From the IMG/VR virus record IMGVR_UViG_3300010400_000015, positions 1-41,267 of that record: 41,267 nt of DNA; one strand, written 5' to 3'. Below, piece after piece: positions 1 to 6,706 of this stretch. Both the position numbers and the translations under genes were made by a program. This DNA comes from a virus. The notes beneath the pieces were generated by a model that was given only the letters and a program-made list of their open reading frames with translations, did no database searches and had not been told where the DNA came from. The stretch's first letter is position 1. Every line of letters begins with the position of its first letter.

Positions 1-114
1 GCCATTCGTATAAATGGTAAAATCATCTTTATTGAGATTTATCTTACAATAACAATCATTATCTAATAACAAACATCCCAGGATTAAATATTCTACATCA
101 CCTCCTTGTTTCAT
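1..114 (-). CDS. Replicative helicase, 5' end (duplicate copy of the start of the 39750-41258 gene)
   Basis: This is the first 38 codons of the helicase gene described at 39750-41258, present a second time because the window ends overlap. The ATG is at 114-112 on the minus strand. This copy shows the real upstream context: the stop codon of the HTH gene (126-128) lies 11 bases before the ATG, and that gap contains a purine-rich AAGGATGAAGG that serves as ribosome site. The HTH regulator and the helicase are therefore one leftward operon across the join. Confidence 0.9.
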   Translation of the reverse strand, partial: MKQGGDVEYLILGCLLLDNDCYCKINLNKDDFTIYTNG

Positions 115-123
115 CCTTCATCC
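1..123. repeat. Terminal direct repeat, left copy (identical to 41145-41267)
   Basis: Bases 1-123 are identical to the last 123 bases of the window. A helicase gene reads leftward through this segment and starts just inside it. The simplest reading is that the sequence is a closed circle (or circularly permuted, headful-packaged linear DNA) cut at an arbitrary point, with an assembler overlap left at both ends. The unit genome would then be 41,144 bp. A true short terminal repeat is possible but less likely, because the repeat lies inside a coding region and the packaging genes look P22-like (headful). Confidence 0.93.
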
Positions 124-125
124 TT

Positions 126-305
126 TTAAGTGTTGTCTTCGTCTTCCAAAAATTTTGCAATTATTTCAAAATGACTTAGTCTTATAAATTCATTTCGCCT
201 ATTAATTATGGATCTAATAACATGATATGGTAACCCCGTTCGCTCTTGAATGAATGATGTCTTATATTTTGCTAATTTTGCAGCTATTTCTTTAAAATCT
301 AACAT
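126..305 (-). CDS. Small helix-turn-helix transcriptional regulator (Cro/repressor-like)
   Basis: This 59-residue protein begins at the ATG at 305, preceded by a strong GGAGGAAATTA ribosome site; a TTG at 344 is in frame but has no such site. Residues about 13-45 read as a lambda-repressor/Cro-type HTH: a first helix, then FIQERTGLPYHVIRSIINRR as the turn and recognition helix, then LSHFEIIAKFLED as the closing helix. It lacks a cleavage or oligomerisation domain, so it is a minimal Cro-like or MarR-independent DNA binder. It is the first gene of the leftward operon with the helicase and faces the early operon, so it is the obvious candidate to bind the dyads in 306-451. Family assignment is by pattern; DNA binding is likely, its exact target is inferred. 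Confidence 0.8.
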   Translation of the reverse strand: MLDFKEIAAKLAKYKTSFIQERTGLPYHVIRSIINRRNEFIRLSHFEIIAKFLEDEDNT

Positions 306-322
306 TAATTTCCTCCGATTTT

Positions 323-330
323 TGTGATCA
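323..330. promoter_or_regulatory. TGTGATCA octamer, copy 1 (candidate operator)
   Basis: TGTGATCA overlaps the -10 box of the leftward promoter. The same octamer is at 430-437, in the leader of the rightward early operon. Both contain the palindrome TGATCA. One protein bound at both could affect the divergent transcripts; this is inference from position. Confidence 0.4.
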
Positions 331-355
331 TAGCCTATATTCAAAATATTTTCAA
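327..355 (-). promoter_or_regulatory. Leftward sigma70-type promoter for HTH regulator and helicase
   Basis: On the minus strand, TTGAAA (355-350), a 17-base spacer and TATGAT (332-327) lie just upstream of the ribosome site and ATG at 305. The -10 box overlaps a TGTGATCA octamer (323-330) that recurs downstream of the opposing promoter. Confidence 0.7.
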
Positions 356-370
356 TATTATTTAAAATTT

Positions 371-396
371 TTAAAGAAAAACTTGACTTTCTTTAA
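371..396. promoter_or_regulatory. 26-bp perfect-arm dyad over the early -35 box (candidate operator)
   Basis: TTAAAGAAA (371-379) and TTTCTTTAA (388-396) are exact reverse complements separated by 8 bases. The dyad covers the -35 hexamer TTGACT (383-388) of the rightward early promoter. Size and position suit a dimeric HTH repressor blocking RNA polymerase, most simply the adjacent HTH protein. A single half-site TTTCTTTAA also occurs at 287-295 inside the regulator gene. Confidence 0.6.
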
Positions 397-411
397 AAAA
401 TAATTTAATAT
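383..411 (+). promoter_or_regulatory. Rightward early promoter (TTGACT - 17 - TATAAT-like TAATAT)
   Basis: TTGACT (383-388), a 17-base spacer and TAATAT (406-411) stand 41 bases before the first early start codon at 452. It probably drives the tightly packed genes from 452 to 6387. The -35 box sits in the right half of a 26-bp dyad. Confidence 0.78.
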
Positions 412-429
412 CCCAACATGGCAAGCAAA

Positions 430-437
430 TGTGATCA
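430..437. promoter_or_regulatory. TGTGATCA octamer, copy 2 (candidate operator)
   Basis: Second exact copy of TGTGATCA, about 19 bases downstream of the early -10 box and just before the AAAGGG ribosome site of the gene at 452. See copy 1 at 323-330. Confidence 0.4.
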
Positions 438-451
438 AAGGGTAAGTTAAA

Positions 452-1393
452 TTGAATATTCTATGTCTAATGAAATTTGGCTCTCATTTATATGGGACAA
501 ATACAGAAAATTCTGACACAGATTATAAAGGTATTTGTTTACCTTCCTTTAGAGATTTAATCTTACAGAATGTGCCTAAATCGATTAATAGCATTACAAA
601 AAAAACATCTAACGCAAAAAATACACCGGATGATATAGATCACGAGATATATTCCATACATTATTTCTTAAAATTAGCCTTAAAGGGAGAGACAGTAGCA
701 ATCGATATGCTCCACGCGCCCGAAGGATGGGAATGCACTACAAGTACTGCCTGGGAATCTTTAAAAGCAGAAAAAGAACATTTCTATACTAAAAATCTTA
801 GAGCCTATATGGGTTATGTTAGGGTTCAAGCAGCTAAATATGGCATTAAAGGCTCACGGCTAAATGCAGCAGAGACATTTAATAACTTCCTTAAAAAACA
901 TTTAGATAGAAATATGAAGTTAATAGAATTATTTGATGATATAGAAGAAACTGAATTTGTCTGTAAAAGAATAATTGCCGAAGCTTCGCAAGACGATAAA
1001 AGGGCGATTGTTGTCTTAGATAAAATATTTATGGTAACAACCCCTATAAAATATATTATTGAATGCTTAGATAAATTTATAGAAGATTTTGGTCACAGAG
1101 CACGACTTGCTAAGGAAAATAAAGGCGTAGACTTTAAAGCAATTTCTCATGCTTTTAGAGCAGCTTATCAATTGGAAGAAATATATACTACTGGCAATTT
1201 GGTATTCCCTCTTAAACAAGCTGAATTTTTACTTGGAATTAAAGAGGGTAAATATCATTATGCTAATGAATTAGCCTCTTTGTTAGAATATATGGTTGAA
1301 AGAATATATAAGTTAGCTGCTGAATCTCACTACCCAGAAGAAGCGGATGTTTCATTTTGGAATGAATGGTTAACGGAGGTATATCTTGATTAA
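452..1393 (+). CDS. Predicted nucleotidyltransferase, GSHLYG/RlaP-like (pol-beta fold)
   Basis: A 313-residue protein. Residues 9-26 carry the minimal nucleotidyltransferase signature: the GS motif as GSHLYG (10-15) followed by SDTDYKG with the paired acids D22 and D24 that would hold the catalytic metals. This matches the family of predicted phage and bacterial nucleotidyltransferases often called RlaP (RNA-ligase-associated); the rest is helical. It would transfer a nucleotide to an unknown acceptor; no RNA ligase is seen nearby. The start chosen is TTG 452, with AAAGGG 9 bases upstream; ATG 470 is in frame but has no ribosome site and would leave almost nothing before the GS motif. It is first in the early operon and overlaps the next gene by 8 bases, so the two are probably translated together. 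Fold assignment is strong, substrate unknown. Confidence 0.85.
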   Translation: MNILCLMKFGSHLYGTNTENSDTDYKGICLPSFRDLILQNVPKSINSITKKTSNAKNTPDDIDHEIYSIHYFLKLALKGETVAIDMLHAPEGWECTTSTAWESLKAEKEHFYTKNLRAYMGYVRVQAAKYGIKGSRLNAAETFNNFLKKHLDRNMKLIELFDDIEETEFVCKRIIAEASQDDKRAIVVLDKIFMVTTPIKYIIECLDKFIEDFGHRARLAKENKGVDFKAISHAFRAAYQLEEIYTTGNLVFPLKQAEFLLGIKEGKYHYANELASLLEYMVERIYKLAAESHYPEEADVSFWNEWLTEVYLD

Positions 1394-1922
1394 AATTGAG
1401 GAGGTAATTGCATACGCCCATAAACATTTTGAATTATGCGATGTAAAAAGAAAATATACTGGCGAATCTTATATTATTCATCCTATTCGCGTAATGCTTT
1501 TAGTTAAAAAAGGTGGTCATACCGATAAAATGTTAAGTGCCGCCATTCTTCATGATAGCGTAGAAGATTGTAAAACAGTACGCATTCTAGAAATATGTAG
1601 AAAATTTGGGATAGAGGTGGCGACTCTTGTTGAAGAGTTAACTGATATATCAAGACCAGAAGATGGTAATAGAGCAATTAGAAAAGAAATAGATAGGAAA
1701 CATATAGCTAAATCATCTCCTCAAGCTCAAGCAATTAAATTAGCCGATTTAATTGATAATGCACAGGATATTGTTATACATGATGAAAATTTTGCAAGAA
1801 TTTATTTAAGAGAAATGCATCTGCTTTTAAAAATTATAGGAAATGTCTGTAGTTTATATGATCTATCGGTAAAAGTTTTAAATGAATGCGCAAATAGACT
1901 AGGAGTAGATCTTCCATCATGA
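1386..1922 (+). CDS. HD-domain small alarmone hydrolase-like protein ((p)ppGpp hydrolase family)
   Basis: A 178-residue single-domain protein of the size of small alarmone hydrolases. It shows the RelA/SpoT-type HD motifs in order: YIIHPIRV (H32), AILHDSVED (H56, D57, E60, D61) and IKLADLIDN (D121). These are the Mn-binding and catalytic positions of (p)ppGpp 3'-pyrophosphohydrolases, and no synthetase or TGS/ACT regions follow. It starts at TTG 1386, with an excellent GGAGG 6 bases upstream inside the nucleotidyltransferase gene. In established work, phage-encoded small alarmone hydrolases can neutralise toxic alarmone synthetases; a role in lowering ppGpp or related nucleotides during infection is inferred here. 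Hydrolysis of another nucleotide is the main alternative. Confidence 0.85.
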   Translation: MIKIEEVIAYAHKHFELCDVKRKYTGESYIIHPIRVMLLVKKGGHTDKMLSAAILHDSVEDCKTVRILEICRKFGIEVATLVEELTDISRPEDGNRAIRKEIDRKHIAKSSPQAQAIKLADLIDNAQDIVIHDENFARIYLREMHLLLKIIGNVCSLYDLSVKVLNECANRLGVDLPS

Positions 1923-2071
1923 TAAATTTTATAATAACAATGATTGCAACTGCTATTGGCGCCTATATTGGGGCCTGTCTAGCTTATAGACAATATATAA
2001 AACGCAGATCACACGATTTATGGAATGAATTACGGAAACTTGGAGCTTTTGATTATTATCAAAATCATTAA
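1919..2071 (+). CDS. 50-residue single-span membrane protein, unknown function
   Basis: The ATG overlaps the previous stop codon as ATGA (1919-1922), a classical coupled start. Residues 2-24 form one hydrophobic helix (IITMIATAIGAYIGACLAY) followed by basic residues KRRSHD, so the C-terminus should be cytoplasmic by the positive-inside rule. The tail is short and charged and ends FDYYQNH. No family recognised. It is one of two small membrane genes between the alarmone hydrolase and the recombination ATPase. ATA codons are heavily used here (four in the first 25), in keeping with the phage-encoded tRNA-Ile2. Confidence 0.7.
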   Translation: MINFIITMIATAIGAYIGACLAYRQYIKRRSHDLWNELRKLGAFDYYQNH

Positions 2072-2088
2072 TTATATGGAGATACTTT

Positions 2089-2286
2089 ATGGCATATTTA
2101 TTAACTTATGCTTTCACAGCTACATTTGGATTTATTGTGTTTGATGTTCATTACCAAATATTAAAAAGAACAACAAAACGAGATTATTTATATTGTGCCA
2201 TACGCGCTTTATTAACTTCATTAGTTGTTACAATTCCTGTCGGAATAATGATTATGATTTTCACATCTTGTATTTTTGGAGGATAG
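2089..2286 (+). CDS. 65-residue two-span membrane protein, unknown function
   Basis: It starts at ATG 2089 behind a TGGAGATACTTT ribosome site. Two hydrophobic stretches, about residues 3-22 and 41-62, flank a basic loop (KRTTKRD), which should face the cytoplasm. The stop codon lies inside the ribosome site of the next gene, so the operon is continuous. No family recognised; with its neighbour at 1919 it may alter the envelope during early infection, but nothing in the sequence shows how. Confidence 0.75.
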   Translation: MAYLLTYAFTATFGFIVFDVHYQILKRTTKRDYLYCAIRALLTSLVVTIPVGIMIMIFTSCIFGG

Positions 2287-2287
2287 A

Positions 2288-3202
2288 ATGAAAATAGAAC
2301 GCGCGATTAAAAGAAAACAGAAGTTACGACTAGGAATTATGGGCGCTTCTGGGTCTGGCAAAACTTACAGCTCATTATTATTAGGACTAGAACTTGGCGA
2401 AAAAGTATGCGTGATTGATACTGAATCAGGAAGCGCTTCTTTATATGCTGATCAATTTAGAGAATATGACACTATTTCATTATCTCCTCCTTTTGAACCC
2501 AGACGATATGTTGAGGCGATGAAATTAATAGAAAATACTGGATATGATGTCATTATTATTGACTCATTAACGCACGAATGGTCGGGCGTTGGCGGCTGCT
2601 TAAGTATGGTTGACGCTATCACTAAAGCATCATCACGTGGAAATAGCTATACTGCATGGGGTAAGGTTACGCCTGAACATAATAAATTGATGGAGGCCAT
2701 TCTAAGCTCTAAATGCCATGTTATCGCTACATTACGAGCTAAAACAGCTTATGACACTGTCCAAGTAAATGGAAAAATGCAGCCACAAAAAGTAGGAATA
2801 GAAGCTGTGCAGCGCGAAGGAATGGAATATGAATTTACCACCCTATTTAGCTTGACTCAAAATCATAGTTTTACTTGCTCAAAAGATCGGACAAAAATCT
2901 TTGACAATCCAGATATCCCGGAACTTTTCACCAAAGATATAGCTATTAAACTTTTAGAATGGTTAAATAAAGGAGAAGAAAATATTGCCACTGAAGAATT
3001 TGTTGACCCACCATCTTTAGAGGATATTTTTAGAGAAAAAGCAAGTGAATTATTCGTTAAAATACGTGATGGGAAAATAGACAAAGAAAAAGGAGCTGAA
3101 GATTGGCATTTATTGCATTCATCTGCAATAATAGATAATCTACCCATTTCGATAGAAATGGAAACCGCTTTTAAGAATATTCTTACTACTAAGGAAAATT
3201 AA
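2288..3202 (+). CDS. Sak4-like RecA-fold ATPase (AAA_24 family), putative recombination protein
   Basis: A 304-residue P-loop ATPase. The Walker A motif is GASGSGKT (19-26), Walker B is DVIIIDS (about 87-93), and a RecA-type core extends to about residue 215. A charged helical C-terminus follows. This layout matches the phage AAA_24/Sak4 group, ATPases that help anneal DNA strands together with a single-strand-binding protein. The neighbouring gene is a DUF669 SSB-like protein, which supports that pairing. ATG 2288 is chosen because GGAGGA lies directly before it; an upstream in-frame ATG at 2276 overlaps that ribosome site and the previous gene. Role in phage recombination/replication is inferred from family and context; other ATPase roles cannot be excluded. 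Confidence 0.85.
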   Translation: MKIERAIKRKQKLRLGIMGASGSGKTYSSLLLGLELGEKVCVIDTESGSASLYADQFREYDTISLSPPFEPRRYVEAMKLIENTGYDVIIIDSLTHEWSGVGGCLSMVDAITKASSRGNSYTAWGKVTPEHNKLMEAILSSKCHVIATLRAKTAYDTVQVNGKMQPQKVGIEAVQREGMEYEFTTLFSLTQNHSFTCSKDRTKIFDNPDIPELFTKDIAIKLLEWLNKGEENIATEEFVDPPSLEDIFREKASELFVKIRDGKIDKEKGAEDWHLLHSSAIIDNLPISIEMETAFKNILTTKEN

Positions 3203-3643
3203 ATGACTGATACGTTAGATTGGGCTGGTCCTTATGAAGAACCGCCGGAATATAATAGAAAATTAATTCCACGAGGTCTTTATAAGGCCATTATTCATGA
3301 CTGTAAAAATCTCATAGATGAGAAAGCGGATGCTAAATATACTTCTATTATATGGCGTATTCCAGCTCAGGGAAATTTCATGTTCGAACAACGCTGTTAT
3401 TATGCTGGTAAAACTGATGTGGCTCATAAAATATCTAAAGATACTATTAATAGGCTTAGATTAGAAGCAGGGATGAAAGATGCTAGCGCTCCCCAAGAGT
3501 TTATAGGTGCCGTAGTCGCTATTTATGTTAAAAATGATGGTAAATTCAATAATGTTTCAAATATTTTTGATATTCAAAAACATCCTGAATTAGATGAAAA
3601 GGTGGCTAATATTGTTCGCGCAAATGAGAGCATACCATGGTAA
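3203..3643 (+). CDS. DUF669-like protein, putative single-strand DNA-binding partner
   Basis: A 146-residue protein whose ATG directly follows the stop codon of the ATPase gene. The N-terminal part (DTLDWAGPYEEPPEYNRKLIPRG) followed by a beta-rich body and a helix DTINRLRLEAG looks like the DUF669 group of phage proteins commonly found next to Sak4 or other recombination ATPases and thought to act as SSB-like factors. The C-terminus, NESIPW, is short and aromatic, resembling SSB tails that recruit partners. Family assignment is by pattern and context. It overlaps the next small gene by 7 bases. Confidence 0.75.
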   Translation: MTDTLDWAGPYEEPPEYNRKLIPRGLYKAIIHDCKNLIDEKADAKYTSIIWRIPAQGNFMFEQRCYYAGKTDVAHKISKDTINRLRLEAGMKDASAPQEFIGAVVAIYVKNDGKFNNVSNIFDIQKHPELDEKVANIVRANESIPW

Positions 3644-3813
3644 TAGATGATCTAATACAAAATGAAGGACAATTAATCCTCACTCCTCTTAGAGACAAAA
3701 TGCTTATTGAAATAGCTTCTGGCATTCGGGATATTGTGATAATACTTGAAGAAATAAAATATGAGTTAGGTTGTCTAAGAATTGATTATCAGCATAATAA
3801 TGAACGGAGTTAA
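3637..3813 (+). CDS. 58-residue hypothetical protein
   Basis: It starts at ATG 3637 inside the last codons of the SSB-like gene, in another frame, and ends two bases before the next ATG. It is predicted to be largely helical, with a central amphipathic stretch LIEIASGIRDIVIILEEIKYELG. No membrane span, cysteine cluster or known motif is seen. The continuous spacing with both neighbours is the main support. Confidence 0.65.
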   Translation: MVIDDLIQNEGQLILTPLRDKMLIEIASGIRDIVIILEEIKYELGCLRIDYQHNNERS

Positions 3814-3815
3814 AT

Positions 3816-4637
3816 ATGAATAAAGATTTCCTTGGTGTTAATCTTACCGATGCCGAAAAAAGATGGCTGCTACATATAATTGGAGATAAACAAACTGTGG
3901 AATTTGATGTAAATCACTTAAAAGAAAAACTGGAATTTAAAGATAAAAATTTCCTAGAAATTAATTTTGATGATTGCGAAAAAAGAATCCTAATTGAATT
4001 GCTCGAAAGAGAAAGGTGCAACTCTTCTTTTCAGGAAACCCGTGATTTTCCTTCCGAAATTCTCTATCGAGCTGAATGTGAAATTATAAAAGTTCAATTA
4101 AAATTGATAACTGACACCCCAAAACTGTGCATTTTTAGATATCAAATTGATATTTTATTAAAATTAATCGATGAAATTATCGTTAAAGAGTCCGACACAT
4201 CCACTATTCGTTTCTATGTTGAACACTGCAAAATGATCCAAGATAAATTAAAGAAAACAATAGCGGCAGCGGCATTTGTTGGCAGTTCACAAAAACCTTT
4301 AAATATGTATGAAACAACATTAAAAGAAACGAATTGGTATCTTAAACCTAAAGCAGGTGATAAAATAAATATTATTACTCCAGATGGAATGCGCTATGAT
4401 TTTTATATTAATGAAAATGGCATAAAATATAAAAAAGCGTCTATCGCTCCCTATCTTGAAAAAATATCGCCAAACATTTACCTTTCTAAAGAAGAAATAG
4501 ATGTTGTATTAGCAGATTTAAAAGTTCAATTATGCACAAGATGCGCTTTAATTCCTGAAGATATTTCGGCAATCGAATTATTGAAACAAATTATCAACAA
4601 ACTGGAGAATATAAATGAAAATAATGGGGCAAATTAA
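3816..4637 (+). CDS. 273-residue hypothetical protein with an N-terminal internal duplication
   Basis: It starts at ATG 3816, preceded by CGGAGTTAAAT. Two similar segments follow each other: VNLTDAEKRWLLHII (residues 8-22) and INFDDCEKRILIELL (about 49-63), suggesting a duplicated helical unit. A long helical middle leads to a compact C-terminal part (about 175-273) with GDKINIITPDGMRYDFYI. No known family recognised. It sits among early DNA-metabolism genes and overlaps the next gene by 23 bases. Function unknown. Confidence 0.8.
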   Translation: MNKDFLGVNLTDAEKRWLLHIIGDKQTVEFDVNHLKEKLEFKDKNFLEINFDDCEKRILIELLERERCNSSFQETRDFPSEILYRAECEIIKVQLKLITDTPKLCIFRYQIDILLKLIDEIIVKESDTSTIRFYVEHCKMIQDKLKKTIAAAAFVGSSQKPLNMYETTLKETNWYLKPKAGDKINIITPDGMRYDFYINENGIKYKKASIAPYLEKISPNIYLSKEEIDVVLADLKVQLCTRCALIPEDISAIELLKQIINKLENINENNGAN

Positions 4638-4974
4638 AAACGCTTGTTTTGGCTTAGTCCAGATACCTAATAAAGACTTAGCAGGTGGACTGCATCTGGA
4701 GTTTGATTTTGGCGGTGATAATAAAGGCACATATCAACTGATTGAAGATGTATGCGATGATATCGGAGGTGACTTCGAAGTCGATTGCCGAGATTCAATT
4801 CATAAATGCGGAATGTTATTTTTTAGAACAATGGAAATCTTGCAAAAATCCAAATGCGGCCATGTTGAGCTCTTAAAGGGCAAGTTTATACTTGCCGATA
4901 TAGAAGATAATAAAATTAAAGCTATTCAATTCGATTTAAATACCGAGAATAGTCGAGTACTTTTAAATGAGTAG
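4615..4974 (+). CDS. 119-residue hypothetical early protein
   Basis: ATG 4615 follows CTGGAGAATATAA, a good ribosome site located inside the previous gene. The protein is soluble, mixed alpha/beta, and contains GGLHLEFDFGGDNKGTYQLIED and three cysteines at scattered positions. It overlaps the next gene by 8 bases. No family recognised; its place in an unbroken early operon makes it a real gene. Confidence 0.75.
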   Translation: MKIMGQIKNACFGLVQIPNKDLAGGLHLEFDFGGDNKGTYQLIEDVCDDIGGDFEVDCRDSIHKCGMLFFRTMEILQKSKCGHVELLKGKFILADIEDNKIKAIQFDLNTENSRVLLNE

Positions 4975-5338
4975 AGACAATGATTTAATTTGTTCTTATT
5001 TAGATGAAGATTTGTGTGAGTTAGAACTGGATCTCGGGAACGATCAAGAACTTGTACAGTTGCCCGAAGGCGTTTTCAAAGAGATGGATAATCTCAGTCC
5101 TAAAGGTATCAAACGATATCCTATTGTTCTACGTGGAACAGCGGCATTGATTGAAGTAACAGTCTTTCAAAGTTCGACAGTTCCGGAAGGCGCGCGTGAT
5201 ACTGAAGCTTTTTTCATTGAATATGATATGTACGATGTAGATGGGAATCTAGACGATTCCTTGCATAGCGAAATATCCTCCGAAGTACATTCTTTTATTA
5301 ATGACATGATTATTAATGATTTGGCGCCTGATGAATAA
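4967..5338 (+). CDS. 123-residue acidic hypothetical protein
   Basis: It starts at ATG 4967 overlapping the previous stop region and ends where the next ATG begins (TAATG). It is very acidic, with Asp/Glu-rich N- and C-termini (YLDEDLCELELDLGNDQEL and NDLAPDE). Small acidic proteins of this kind in phages sometimes mimic DNA or titrate host DNA-binding proteins, but nothing specific supports that here. No family recognised. Confidence 0.72.
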   Translation: MSRDNDLICSYLDEDLCELELDLGNDQELVQLPEGVFKEMDNLSPKGIKRYPIVLRGTAALIEVTVFQSSTVPEGARDTEAFFIEYDMYDVDGNLDDSLHSEISSEVHSFINDMIINDLAPDE

Positions 5339-5559
5339 TGAAAATTAACATAAAAGTAGAAAAAATCTTAGCTTATATAAACATTCTTACGAATGAAAAT
5401 ATAACAGATGCCGAGAAAATTACTGCTATATGTAATTTGTTCGATCCAGAATGCAAAAGAATTATAACTTATACTGAAAATATTCCTGAAAGAGCAAGAA
5501 ATCAATTGGCGATTAAAGTAGCTCAAACATTAAGCAATCTACCGAATAAAAATAAGTGA
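5338..5559 (+). CDS. 73-residue hypothetical protein
   Basis: Its ATG overlaps the preceding TAA as TAATG, a coupled start. The protein is soluble and helical (KVEKILAYINILTNENITDAEK and ARNQLAIKVAQTLSNL). No motif recognised. It ends 9 bases before the next gene. Confidence 0.7.
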   Translation: MKINIKVEKILAYINILTNENITDAEKITAICNLFDPECKRIITYTENIPERARNQLAIKVAQTLSNLPNKNK

Positions 5560-5568
5560 GATATTGTA

Positions 5569-5949
5569 ATGATTAGAGAATTTGTGGATATGTGGGAAGC
5601 GCGTAAAAATAAATTAAAACTTAAATATTATCATAACTATCCTGCTAGTTATGATGAAATAGTTCAAGATGTTATCGAATTGTTCTGTGTAAATCTAGAT
5701 CAATCAAAAATACATATTATTGATGACGGTGATTTTCAAGGCACTCGTTTATATATAATTCCAGAAAAATGTTACCAACCTTCTCATTATTATTCAATAT
5801 TTGTTGATTATGGCTCATGCTCTGGATGTGATACTTTTGAAAAGCTAATGGAAGAAAATGATGAGAAAATAATTCTCGATGGATTGATGAGTTTGGCTCT
5901 TCATATGGTGCAAGATTTAAAGCTTGTAGGTAATCATAATATAGATTAA
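5569..5949 (+). CDS. Conserved-type phage protein with a YGSCSGCDT motif, unknown function
   Basis: A 126-residue protein. Residues 83-96 read FVDYGSCSGCDTFEKL, a motif I associate with a recurrent group of phage and bacterial hypothetical proteins in which YGSCSGCDT follows a beta strand beginning ...YYSIFVDYG. The two cysteines suggest metal or thiol chemistry, but no activity is established that I know of. It starts at ATG 5569 and its stop codon is immediately followed by the ATG of the nuclease gene. Confidence 0.75.
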   Translation: MIREFVDMWEARKNKLKLKYYHNYPASYDEIVQDVIELFCVNLDQSKIHIIDDGDFQGTRLYIIPEKCYQPSHYYSIFVDYGSCSGCDTFEKLMEENDEKIILDGLMSLALHMVQDLKLVGNHNID

Positions 5950-6387
5950 ATGAATATTAAATCTCTCTCTGAACATGAAGAGCAAAAACTTTTAGTAGAT
6001 ATTTTTCATTTGAAATATAAGGGCGTTCTTATCCATGCCATAGCAAATGGCGGTCATCGTCATATAGCTGTCGCAGTCAAATTAAAAGCCGAAGGGGTTT
6101 TAAGTGGCATTCCTGATTTGTATATTCCAGCATGGAATTTATGGATAGAAGTAAAAACTACAACCGGAAAATTAAGTCACGCACAAAAACAATGTATAGC
6201 TTATCTTAAAAGTATAGGCGATACTGTTATCGTAGCTTATGGCTCAGATGATGGCCTTAATAAAATTAATGAGTTTCTAGCGCAGTTTCCTCGCGGGGGT
6301 CCGGATAAAATTTCTTTGAAAGCTCAAAATGACCTAAATCTTGCAGTTTTCCAGCTGCTCCTTTCCAGTCTCCACCCCATACAATAG
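5950..6387 (+). CDS. VRR-NUC domain nuclease
   Basis: A 145-residue protein. The VRR-NUC (PD-(D/E)XK-type) core covers about residues 8-112: the E/Q-rich first helix EHEEQKLLVDIF, then NGGHRH, SGIPDLYIP with the catalytic D, WIEVKT with the catalytic E-x-K, and the helix GKLSHAQKQCIAYL. Members are structure-specific or Holliday-type nucleases; in phages they accompany replication and recombination genes, as here. The start is the ATG directly after the previous stop. The last 40 codons (6266-6387) lie on the opposite strand of the endolysin gene and are outside the nuclease core, so the C-terminus has been shaped by that overlap or is a read-through extension. Confidence 0.88.
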   Translation: MNIKSLSEHEEQKLLVDIFHLKYKGVLIHAIANGGHRHIAVAVKLKAEGVLSGIPDLYIPAWNLWIEVKTTTGKLSHAQKQCIAYLKSIGDTVIVAYGSDDGLNKINEFLAQFPRGGPDKISLKAQNDLNLAVFQLLLSSLHPIQ

Positions 6388-6706
6388 GTATTTTTAATTG
6401 AATAGCAGCTCTTTTCATAGCTAATGCTATCTTAGAATAAAGCATAGATGGTTTGTAGAGAATATGGCCATCTACATATGCGCCTAAATCAACTGCAAAG
6501 CCATATATATGGCGACTTTTAAGCGTAGTGGTTACTTTTTTTGATTGCGCCATTAATTCAACTTGCCTTTCTTTGCTTCGCAATCCTTCAATCACTGTAA
6601 AATCAATGCTCGTAAATTGTATTGCGAGCTTTATGACTGAAACTAAATCACGGTGAACGCCTTCTAATCTATCGATAGAACGTTGACTTAATACATATTT
6701 AGACAT
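6266..6706 (-). CDS. Endolysin, M15-family L-Ala-D-Glu/D-Ala peptidase
   Basis: A 146-residue single-domain zinc peptidase of the M15 type, close in size to the phage T5 endolysin. The zinc and catalytic positions are visible: SRHIYGFAVDL gives H66 and D73, and LGHFEL gives E128 with H126. An early LRSKERQ segment matches the conserved arginine region. It would cut peptidoglycan stem peptides or cross-links at the end of infection. No signal peptide is present, so release needs the membrane protein encoded just upstream (6699-7034, overlapping by 8 bases). Its 3' end overlaps the convergent VRR-NUC gene by 122 bases. Confidence 0.9.
   Translation of the reverse strand: MSKYVLSQRSIDRLEGVHRDLVSVIKLAIQFTSIDFTVIEGLRSKERQVELMAQSKKVTTTLKSRHIYGFAVDLGAYVDGHILYKPSMLYSKIALAMKRAAIQLKIPIVWGGDWKGAAGKLQDLGHFELSKKFYPDPREETALETH

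Noticed and set aside
1-123. True short terminal repeat of T7 type
   Set aside because: The repeat lies within a helicase gene and the packaging genes are P22-like; an assembly overlap of a circular or permuted genome is simpler.
2863-3147. A 94-codon leftward frame inside the recombination ATPase gene
   Set aside because: Lies wholly opposite a gene with clear Walker motifs; no ribosome site or recognisable product.
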